This document shows positions 44,468 through 51,547 of a DNA stretch of 51,547 nucleotides, one piece after another. This DNA is from Synergistaceae bacterium (lineage in GTDB: Bacteria; Synergistota; Synergistia; Synergistales; Aminobacteriaceae). The position numbers were made by a program, and so were the translations under genes. The first letter of the stretch is position 1; every line of letters starts with the position of its first letter. The notes under the pieces are model-generated. The model ran no database searches. It worked only from the letters and a program-made list of their open reading frames with translations, and was not told the DNA's origin. Where the stretch lies: the NCBI GenBank assembly GCA_017439345.1, contig JAFSJJ010000018.1, positions 1 through 51,547 of the forward strand, given 5' to 3'.

Positions 44468-46939
44468 ATGTGGCAATTCTTCACAGAACGAGGGAAAAGG
44501 GTAATTCAATTAGCACATCACGAAGCGTTAAATATGGGTCATTCAATGGTCGAACCTGAGCACTTATTATTAGGCTTATTGCAGGAGGGCGGCGGAGTCG
44601 CATGTCAGGCTCTCAAGGAACTGGGAGTCAATCCTGAGAATTTGGCTGCTCATATTAGAGAACTAATCGGCGGAAATGTTCAAGATGTCTTGACTAAGCC
44701 CGTTGATCTTCCCGTCAGTCAGAGAATGAACAAGGCTTTAGATCTGGCAATGCATGAGGCTCGCAAGATGGGAGTTAATTACGTTGATACAGAGCATATT
44801 TTATTAGGGATTCTCGCAGATGATTCAGGACTCGTTGTCCAGCAGTTCAAGACGATGGGACTCACTCCAAGCGCAGTGTTAAAGCAGGTAAATGAAATTC
44901 TCTCAGGCAAACCCTCAACTGCTAATATCCCTGCGATGTCAGGCAGTGACTCAAAGCGTAAAGTCAGAGTCAAGACTCCTACACTTGATAATTTAGGCAC
45001 GGACTTAACAGAGAGAGCAAGAAACGGCGAACTTGATCCGGTAATAGGGCGCGAGAAGGAAATTAAACGAGTTATGCAGGTTCTTTGCAGGCGCACTAAG
45101 TCTAATCCCGTCTTAATCGGTGAACCCGGAGTAGGTAAAACTGCTGTCGTTGAAGGTCTTGCACGTCAAATAGCTTCAGGAACAGCCCCGGATCCTTTGC
45201 AGGATAAAAGAATCGTCCAGCTTAACATGGGTACTCTTGTTGCAGGCACGAAATACAGAGGCGAATTTGAAGAGAGATTAAGGCGCATAGTAAAAGAACT
45301 CACGGACAGTAAAGGAGACGTTATATTATTCGTTGATGAAGTTCATACTATCATCGGGGCAGGCAATGCAGAAGGAGCAACTGACGCAGCAAATATTCTC
45401 AAGCCTGAACTCTCACGCGGAGCATTCCAGCTTATAGGAGCAACGACTCAGGACGAATATAGAAAATATGTTGAACGCGATGCAGCTCTTGAAAGAAGAT
45501 TCCAGCCGATTCAAGTCGATGAACCGGACGTTAATGACGCTGTATTAATTCTTAAGGGACTCAAGGACAGATACGAATCACATCATAATGTTATATTTAC
45601 TGAAGAGGCAATTGACGCTGCTGCAAAGTTGTCATCAAGATATATTCAAGATAGATTTTTACCTGACAAAGGCATTGACTTAATCGATGAAGCCGGAGCC
45701 CGCACGAGACTCTTATCACTTGAGCCTCCGGAATATATTCACGATATAGAAAAGAGGCTCGAGGAAGTCAGACACAAGAAAGAAGAAGCTGTCTTGTCAG
45801 AGAAATATGAACTCGCTACGGAATTAAGAGACTCAGAGCATAAAATTTCTGATGAGTTAGACAACGCAATGAAACAATGGAAGGACTCACGCAAGAACGA
45901 AATTCACGAGATCACAGCAGAAGACATCGCAACAGTAGTAGCTGAGCAGACAGGAGTCCCAGTCAAGCAATTAACTGAAGCGGAGACTTCAAGACTCTTA
46001 AAGATGGAAGAGGAAATCTCGAAACGCTTAATCGGCCAAGATGAAGCAGTCAGCGCAGTTGCAAGGGCTATCAGGAGAGCTAGAACAGGGCTCAGAGATC
46101 CAAGACGACCAATAGGCAGCTTCTTATTTATGGGACCTACAGGAGTCGGCAAGACTGAATTAGCAAGATGTCTAGCAAAATTCTTGTTCGGCAAAGAAGA
46201 CTCTATGATTCGAATAGACATGAGCGAATTCATGGAACGTCACGAAGTCTCTAAATTAGTCGGAGCTCCTCCCGGTTATGTAGGTCATGAGAGCGGCGGC
46301 AAATTAACTGAAATGGTCAGACGCAAGCCTTACAGTGTCATATTATTTGACGAAATAGAGAAGGCTCACCCTGAAATATTTAATATTCTGCTGCAAATTC
46401 TCGATGACGGCAGATTAACGGACGGTCAGGGACGCAAGGTAGATTTTCGCAACACTGTAATAATCATGACCAGCAATGTCGGTGCAAAAGAAGCTCAGCA
46501 GGGAAATTCATTAGGTTTCGGAATGAGCGCGGAGACTCAGACTCAAAGGGACTGGGAACGCACGAAAAATATTATTCTCGAGGAAGCTAATAAGACATTC
46601 AGGCCGGAATTCTTGAATCGTATTGACGAAATGGCAGTGTTCAAGCCTCTCTCACGCGATAACTTGCTAAAGATCGTAGACACCATGCTTGATGACTTAT
46701 CAGGAAGACTCGATACTAAAGGAGTCAAGATTAACGTTGCTGATGACGTGAAAGCAAAGATTCTCGATAAAGGCTTCAAACCGAAATACGGCGCAAGACC
46801 CCTAAGGCGTGCAATACAATCAATGTTAGAAGATAGACTCGCTGATTTCATGTTGTCGGGCAAAGTTCCTGAAGGTGAGTCAGTGATTAAAGTCGACCTT
46901 GACGGCGAAGAACTCAAATGCGAACTTCAGGAGTCATAA
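44468..46939 (+). CDS. clpC: ClpC AAA+ unfoldase
   Basis: 823 aa. N-terminal Clp_N double repeat (residues ~1-145), first AAA+ module with [13 protein letters not shown] near 218, a coiled M-domain with a UVR-like segment ([20 protein letters not shown], ~425-445), second AAA+ module with [14 protein letters not shown] near 556, and a ClpB-type C-terminal domain. It unfolds proteins for the ClpP peptidase; the short M-domain separates it from the disaggregase ClpB. AAGGAGAG precedes the start. It overlaps azlC by 22 bases. Confidence 0.96.
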   Translation: MWQFFTERGKRVIQLAHHEALNMGHSMVEPEHLLLGLLQEGGGVACQALKELGVNPENLAAHIRELIGGNVQDVLTKPVDLPVSQRMNKALDLAMHEARKMGVNYVDTEHILLGILADDSGLVVQQFKTMGLTPSAVLKQVNEILSGKPSTANIPAMSGSDSKRKVRVKTPTLDNLGTDLTERARNGELDPVIGREKEIKRVMQVLCRRTKSNPVLIGEPGVGKTAVVEGLARQIASGTAPDPLQDKRIVQLNMGTLVAGTKYRGEFEERLRRIVKELTDSKGDVILFVDEVHTIIGAGNAEGATDAANILKPELSRGAFQLIGATTQDEYRKYVERDAALERRFQPIQVDEPDVNDAVLILKGLKDRYESHHNVIFTEEAIDAAAKLSSRYIQDRFLPDKGIDLIDEAGARTRLLSLEPPEYIHDIEKRLEEVRHKKEEAVLSEKYELATELRDSEHKISDELDNAMKQWKDSRKNEIHEITAEDIATVVAEQTGVPVKQLTEAETSRLLKMEEEISKRLIGQDEAVSAVARAIRRARTGLRDPRRPIGSFLFMGPTGVGKTELARCLAKFLFGKEDSMIRIDMSEFMERHEVSKLVGAPPGYVGHESGGKLTEMVRRKPYSVILFDEIEKAHPEIFNILLQILDDGRLTDGQGRKVDFRNTVIIMTSNVGAKEAQQGNSLGFGMSAETQTQRDWERTKNIILEEANKTFRPEFLNRIDEMAVFKPLSRDNLLKIVDTMLDDLSGRLDTKGVKINVADDVKAKILDKGFKPKYGARPLRRAIQSMLEDRLADFMLSGKVPEGESVIKVDLDGEELKCELQES

Positions 46940-47595
46940 AGCGGGCATTCAGAGATACTTTACCGGTTATGACAGGCTATATAGTGCTGGGACTTGGATT
47001 CGGAATCCTTCTCAGCACTAAGGGCTATAATGCTCTATGGGCTTTGTTTATGTGTCTGGTAATTTATTCGGGAACTATGCAGTTCGTAGCGATAGATTTA
47101 TTCACGTCAGGAGCTTCACTTACTGAATCAGGCCTCACTTCTTTAATGGTCAGCGCACGTCATTTATTTTATGGACTCTCAATGATTGAACGTTATAAAA
47201 ATATTTCCCTGATAAAAAAATTTTACATGATATTTGCCCTAACTGATGAAACGTATTCTCTTGTATGCGAATCAGATGATGAGAATTACTGCTTCTGGGT
47301 ATCGCTGCTCGATCATTCTTACTGGACTTTCGGGAGCGTCTCAGGTGCAGTGCTTGGCCAAGTGTTGCCGTTTGACTCTAGGGGAATTGACTTCTCATTG
47401 ACTGCGTTATTTGTCAGTATCTGCGTTGAACAGTGGCTGAATAATAATAATCACTATTCGAGTTTAACAGGTTTTGCAGCAAGTATCTTATGCTTAATTA
47501 TATTCGGTTCTGAAAATTTTTTAATCCCATCAATGATATTAATCACACTTACACTATTTATCATGCGTGAAAGGATTGAAGCGACTCATGAATAA
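46918..47595 (+). CDS. azlC: AzlC-family branched-chain amino acid exporter subunit
   Basis: 225 aa, about six to eight membrane segments. AzlC hallmarks: GYIVLGLGFGILLSTKGYNA, FMCLVIYSGTMQFVAIDLF and SARHLFYGLSMIERYK. With AzlD it exports branched-chain amino acids or their analogues. It begins inside the end of clpC and its stop overlaps azlD by eight bases, so it depends on read-through from the heat-shock promoter. Confidence 0.9.
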   Translation: MRTSGVIKRAFRDTLPVMTGYIVLGLGFGILLSTKGYNALWALFMCLVIYSGTMQFVAIDLFTSGASLTESGLTSLMVSARHLFYGLSMIERYKNISLIKKFYMIFALTDETYSLVCESDDENYCFWVSLLDHSYWTFGSVSGAVLGQVLPFDSRGIDFSLTALFVSICVEQWLNNNNHYSSLTGFAASILCLIIFGSENFLIPSMILITLTLFIMRERIEATHE

Positions 47596-47911
47596 CTTTC
47601 GCGAGCTTTGTATAGCTTTAATTGCCGGGGGAGTTACTGCCCTGTTAAGATTTCTGCCGTTCATAGCTTTTAGAACCCGCTGTCCTGATTTTATTTTATA
47701 TCTTGGCCGGGTCCTGCCCTATGCTGTGATGTCTATGCTTGTGATTTACTGCTTGAAGGGTGTAAATATTTTTGCCGGCTCTCATGGTCTGCCGGAGTTC
47801 ATTGCGTGCCTCGTTGTTGCTGCCCTGCATGTTTGGAAGAGAAATACTTTATTGAGCATTACATTAGGGACTGTGATTTACATGTTCTTGATTCAAGTTG
47901 TCTTTGCATAA
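47588..47911 (+). CDS. azlD: AzlD-family transporter subunit
   Basis: 107 aa from ATG 47588. Small, with about four membrane segments: LCIALIAGGVTALLRFLPFI, VLPYAVMSMLVIYCLKGVNI and a final ITLGTVIYMFLIQVVFA. The ALLRFLPF and PYAVMSMLVIYCL motifs are typical of AzlD, the partner of AzlC. Its start lies inside azlC. Confidence 0.88.
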   Translation: MNNFRELCIALIAGGVTALLRFLPFIAFRTRCPDFILYLGRVLPYAVMSMLVIYCLKGVNIFAGSHGLPEFIACLVVAALHVWKRNTLLSITLGTVIYMFLIQVVFA

Positions 47912-48142
47912 TAATCAGCAAAATTACAGGTGCAAAACTTGCGAGAATAAATTAAATTTCGCAGTGAAAATAGTAATTAGAGTTAATGAATAATATACTT
48001 CACTTCATTATCCTGCCTCGTTATCATTTAACTTTAGCTTTTAACGTCAGCTTTAATTTTTTAATTTGTAATTTAATTTAATTCGTGTTTATTTATGATG
48101 TAAGCAAAAAATTTTATCGTTAAAAAAGGAGACTTTTATTTA

Positions 48143-48208
48143 TGAAGCGATTTATGTTGTTTTTGCTTCTTGTTGCGCTATTCACATTATGCCCCTCCCA
48201 TACCTAAG
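48143..48208 (+). CDS. signal-peptide reading frame, out of frame with the surface protein
   Basis: A well-placed AAAAGGAG and ATG start a 21-codon frame (KRFMLFLLLVALFTLC...) that stops at TAA 48206. Its hydrophobic core is a textbook signal peptide. The mature surface protein continues in another frame: adding one C to the CCCC run at 48192-48195 would read through into PYLSAFA/ELTEN with a proper cleavage site. As written, translation from this start ends early. Confidence 0.75.
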
Positions 48209-51200
48209 TGCTTTTGCTGAGTTAACTGAAAACGATAAGGCAACAATTAGCGATCAATCCGATAACAGCACACAATACACAGTTTACAAAGTATCAGACG
48301 GCTTTTATCAAGACGGCACAACTTACACAGCATCAACGAATTTCTATATCATAAACGAAGCAGGGCTAAAATATTTTCAAAAACTAGTAAGTGCTAGTGA
48401 CGCAATTAACGGCGGTGGCACTGTTGCGGATTATTATCATAGAGTCATTGAAAATAACGGTAATGCAAATGATGAAACTGTTAAGAGTTGGTATACAAAC
48501 AATGTTTTTAAAGAAAAGACCGTTCACCTTTTTGCAGATATTGACCTTAATAATCAAGACTGGACACCTATAGGATATGTAAACACAGCCTACAATAATA
48601 GTAGCTCTAAGACACAGTTTTACGGCCATTTCGATGGACACAATCACACAATCTCAAATCTGAAAATTGCTGCAAATCCCAAAAATGATAATTATAAAAG
48701 TAATGAACATTATGGTGAATATGGTCTGTTTGGAACAATTGGAAGTCAAGCAGGTCAAACATTCAGCAATCTTACAATTAATAACGTTACAGGAGTTGTC
48801 GGTGATACAGAAACAAATCTCGGATATGTAGGCATATTGATTGGTAACGCCGGAAGCAATGGTATCAACATCGAAAACTGCCACGTAACAGGAACGATTA
48901 ATCTTAATGGACTGTATGAAGTAGGCGGATTTTTCGGCATTGGAAAAGTAAGTGTAAAAAATTGTTCTATTAATGCTGATTCAGGCAGCAAGATTTCATC
49001 TACTTATTATGCTGGAGCTCTAGCAGGCTGCACAAGATCGGTAAGTAGCATTACAGACAGTACAGTAAGCGGAGTTACTATTACTGCACCTTATTCTGGA
49101 GGTATGGTAGGACTTGGAAGCGGCACTTTAAGTATCAACAAAGGAAGTGTCAGCAACGCTAAAATTACAGGAACTGAAGTAGCAGGAAGTGTTATTGCAT
49201 GGGGGTCTAACACAACAATTTCAGACGTTTCAATAGCCGATAACTTAGAAGTTATTGAAAGTGATAAACCTACAACAAAGAAGAACGGATATTCAGTAGC
49301 TGCAATAAACGGTACAGAGTATAGTAGCCTTCAATCCGCTTTCACCGCTGCCACTGACGGCGACACAATTACACTTCTTGCAGATATAACGCTCTCTTCA
49401 ACAGCCCGCCTTGACAAAGCAATTACATGCACCCTTGACGGTGACGGAAAAATTATCTCAAGGGCTGATGATGCAAATTTCACTTCCGACGGTGCCGTAT
49501 GCTTCGGAAGTGTAGGCGATCATAAAGATGACATCGGGAAAAAAGTTTTTACAGTTAAGAACGTTACATTCAGCAAATTCAAAGAGGAAATCATACGATC
49601 TGAAAATTGTACTTTGACTTTTGACGGATGTACTTTCACTGATAATAATATTACTGCAAACAGCGGACGGGGTAGGCATTTAATTCTCTTTACTCAGGTA
49701 ATCGGAACAGTGAAAAATTCTGTGTTCACTAATAATTCTGCTGATATGTGTATTAACTTTAACAGTCAGCTTCAAGACGCAGGTGCACTGAACGTCTCTC
49801 ATAATGACTTCAGCGAGAACAACATAACAGGCACAGGAGTGATTTTCACTAACGGTTCTCCAGGAGAAGATGCCATTCAATATAACGACTTCGAGAATAA
49901 CAAGATAAATGCATCTTCCGGAGCAGTTATATATTGCAGCGGAATAGTAGAGTCCCTGACAAATAATTTATTCTCAGGCAATATAATAACTACGACCAGT
50001 GCAACCGGCAAAAATGGAGTTATAGCTCTCGGAAGCAAATCAACAAATACAGTTATTAACAAGAATGCATTTGTTAATAATACTTCAACAAGCGCAGAAA
50101 AATTCGGGACAATCTACGTAGGAAACTCTAAGACCGATGTAAGCAGCAATTACTGGGATGACGGCCAGGCACCTGAGACAGGCGAGAATAAAGACATCTA
50201 CAACTCAGACAACGGAGAAATAATTAATAATGATTATGCAGTCAGCTATACACGTGCAGAAAACTGCGGAGTCAATGTTACTCTTCCGTCATTTGTTCTG
50301 ACACCTCCGGCAGCAATTGAAGGACTCGTATATAACGGTTCGGCTCAAAAATTAATCACAGCAGGAACATCATCAGGAGGAACGTTATATTATGCTCTTG
50401 GAACAAGTTCAACAACTGTACCGGCTGAAGACTGGAGCGAAAATATTCCGGAAGGCACTGACTCTAAAGAATATTACGTCTGGTATAAAGTAACAGGCAG
50501 TGAGGGATACGCTGACACTGAACCAGTCTGCATTATAGTAAAAATATCTGAAGCCCTCCCGAAAATTTCTGACGCTAGCATAACAGTTACTCAAGGACAG
50601 ACTAAGACTCTTGAGATAAGCGACTCTACAGGTTCAGGGACTCGAACATGGACTCTTAATTCAGACGCTCCGGACTGGGTGAAGCTCGCAGAGGACTCTG
50701 ACAGCAAAGCGACTCTAACAGTGAGTCCAAGCTCAAGCATCAATGCAGGCTCTTATTCGTGCAATGTTACTGTAACGAACGCTGACAGCAAGACTTCAAC
50801 CGCAAAGATAAGCATTACAGTAGAGAAGGACACTTCGGGCGGCTCTGACGAGAATAATGACTCGAACGGTGGCAGCGGCTCTGAAGATAACAACGACTCT
50901 AACTCCGACTCATCTAATGAAGACACTTCACAAACTCTTGATGATTATCTTGACAGCTTCGGTTCTGAAGAGAAGGCTACTATGACGGAACTCAAATTAA
51001 CTCAGGAACAGAAAAGCTCATTAACGGACTCTCAGCTATCGACTATATTAACTGAATTCACAGCACTTGAGACTCTTGACTTGAGCGGAAGCACTCAAAT
51101 AACGAAACTTGACGCTCAGGGCAGCGAGACTCTAAGCTCAATCAACCTCGAAGGCTGCGAAAATCTCTCTAACGTTGACTTGGGCGGATGTTCGTCTCTC

Positions 51201-51547
51201 AGTGAAATAAAAGGTCTCAGCGGAAATACAACTCTGAAAACTTTAGACACAAGCGGATGTTCTGCACTTGAGTCACTCGATGTAAGCAACTGCACGGGCC
51301 TCACTTCTCTTGACTGTTCGGGAAGCTCATTAGGGAGTCTTACTGTCGGGGGCTGTACTTCTCTTGTGAGTCTTAACTGCAGAAATAATAAACTTGAATC
51401 ACTCACTGCTGACGACTGCGAGTCACTTGAGACTCTTGAATGCGGTTCTAACGGAATGAGTAAATTGAGTCTCAAAGGCTGCTTGAACCTGCAAAAATTA
51501 TACTGTTACAGCAACAATCTTGAAAGTCTTGAAGTTCCGAGTCAAAA
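48189..51547 (+). CDS. large surface protein: GLUG, beta-helix, Ig-like and LRR regions; partial (3' end off window)
   Basis: Open from ATG 48189 to the window end, about 1119 codons. Order: a GLUG-like region at ~100-350 (DIDLNNQDWTPIG, FYGHFDGHNHTISNLKI, repeats such as SGGMVGLGSG), a right-handed beta-helix at ~375-680 beginning YSSLQSAFTAATDGDTITLL, an Ig-like stretch (~684-787), a second Ig-like domain starting ITVTQGQTKTLEI (~790-878), a Gly/Ser/Asp/Asn-rich linker, then leucine-rich repeats from ~932 (LETLDLSGS, LKTLDTSGC, LESLDVSNC). This is adhesin-like architecture. ATG 48189 has no ribosome-binding site; the real start is probably 48143, one base out of frame, so the protein is exported only if the frame is restored. 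Confidence 0.85.
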   Translation, partial: MPLPYLSAFAELTENDKATISDQSDNSTQYTVYKVSDGFYQDGTTYTASTNFYIINEAGLKYFQKLVSASDAINGGGTVADYYHRVIENNGNANDETVKSWYTNNVFKEKTVHLFADIDLNNQDWTPIGYVNTAYNNSSSKTQFYGHFDGHNHTISNLKIAANPKNDNYKSNEHYGEYGLFGTIGSQAGQTFSNLTINNVTGVVGDTETNLGYVGILIGNAGSNGINIENCHVTGTINLNGLYEVGGFFGIGKVSVKNCSINADSGSKISSTYYAGALAGCTRSVSSITDSTVSGVTITAPYSGGMVGLGSGTLSINKGSVSNAKITGTEVAGSVIAWGSNTTISDVSIADNLEVIESDKPTTKKNGYSVAAINGTEYSSLQSAFTAATDGDTITLLADITLSSTARLDKAITCTLDGDGKIISRADDANFTSDGAVCFGSVGDHKDDIGKKVFTVKNVTFSKFKEEIIRSENCTLTFDGCTFTDNNITANSGRGRHLILFTQVIGTVKNSVFTNNSADMCINFNSQLQDAGALNVSHNDFSENNITGTGVIFTNGSPGEDAIQYNDFENNKINASSGAVIYCSGIVESLTNNLFSGNIITTTSATGKNGVIALGSKSTNTVINKNAFVNNTSTSAEKFGTIYVGNSKTDVSSNYWDDGQAPETGENKDIYNSDNGEIINNDYAVSYTRAENCGVNVTLPSFVLTPPAAIEGLVYNGSAQKLITAGTSSGGTLYYALGTSSTTVPAEDWSENIPEGTDSKEYYVWYKVTGSEGYADTEPVCIIVKISEALPKISDASITVTQGQTKTLEISDSTGSGTRTWTLNSDAPDWVKLAEDSDSKATLTVSPSSSINAGSYSCNVTVTNADSKTSTAKISITVEKDTSGGSDENNDSNGGSGSEDNNDSNSDSSNEDTSQTLDDYLDSFGSEEKATMTELKLTQEQKSSLTDSQLSTILTEFTALETLDLSGSTQITKLDAQGSETLSSINLEGCENLSNVDLGGCSSLSEIKGLSGNTTLKTLDTSGCSALESLDVSNCTGLTSLDCSGSSLGSLTVGGCTSLVSLNCRNNKLESLTADDCESLETLECGSNGMSKLSLKGCLNLQKLYCYSNNLESLEVPSQ

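Noticed and set aside
51116-51475. 119-codon minus-strand frame opposite the leucine-rich repeats
   Set aside because: It arises from the repeat's regular codon pattern; the plus strand encodes clear LRRs.

Overview
The window reads as chromosomal DNA of an AT-rich, anaerobic, diderm bacterium. It carries LptC-like and LptA/LptD-like lipopolysaccharide-export genes together with clostridial-type features: a single-chain PurL with its own glutaminase domain, CtsR-ClpC heat-shock control and a phosphate acyltransferase. It also has a tripartite TRAP transporter. This mix fits Synergistota best, with a diderm Firmicute (Negativicutes) as the alternative; that assignment is inference. No tRNA, rRNA, CRISPR array, transposase or phage gene was found.

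Layout. 1-6952 (minus): a PLD-nuclease/SNF2-helicase gene and an Eco57I-like adenine methyltransferase, i.e. a probable restriction or defence pair, followed by a CCA-adding enzyme cut by the window edge. 7172-12084 (plus): purD-purL. 12033-13877 (minus): a damaged glycosyltransferase and an FkbM methyltransferase, each behind a good promoter whose -10 box runs straight into heptanucleotide tandem repeats; the FkbM leader also holds an intrinsic terminator. 14146-15988 (minus): a YraQ-type permease and an exported DUF362 protein. 16171-18501: an exported Sel1-repeat protein (plus) and a mannitol-dehydrogenase-family oxidoreductase (minus). 18588-22348 (plus): CitG-like synthase, bacterial-type PARG, thrC and thrB. 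22393-23763 (minus): two exported unknowns flanking a HicAB toxin-antitoxin pair. 23825-33361 (plus): precorrin-2 dehydrogenase-like protein, LysM/M23 peptidase, pyrG, two exported unknowns, LptC-like and LptA/LptD-like proteins, and a class IV aminotransferase. 33518-39046 (plus): phosphate acyltransferase, then a TRAP transporter whose DctP, DctQ and DctM genes are interrupted by a small membrane protein and two exported ankyrin-repeat proteins. 39230-43602 (minus): chemoreceptor, ADP-ribose pyrophosphatase, and def-fmt. 43943-47911 (plus): ctsR-clpC-azlC-azlD behind a consensus promoter overlapped by a CtsR box. 48143-end (plus): a giant surface protein (GLUG, beta-helix, Ig-like, LRR) whose signal peptide is out of frame with the mature protein by one base at a short C tract.

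How parts fit together. Envelope building and remodelling dominate: Lpt export, M23 peptidase, glycan modification, exported repeat proteins and the large adhesin-like protein. The metabolic content suggests amino-acid or organic-acid fermentation. The most unusual material is the PLD-helicase/methyltransferase pair, the promoter-plus-heptamer-repeat arrangement at two neighbouring glycan genes, the out-of-frame signal peptide, and the ankyrin genes inside the TRAP operon. The whole window is also strikingly rich in the pentamer GAGTC/GACTC.
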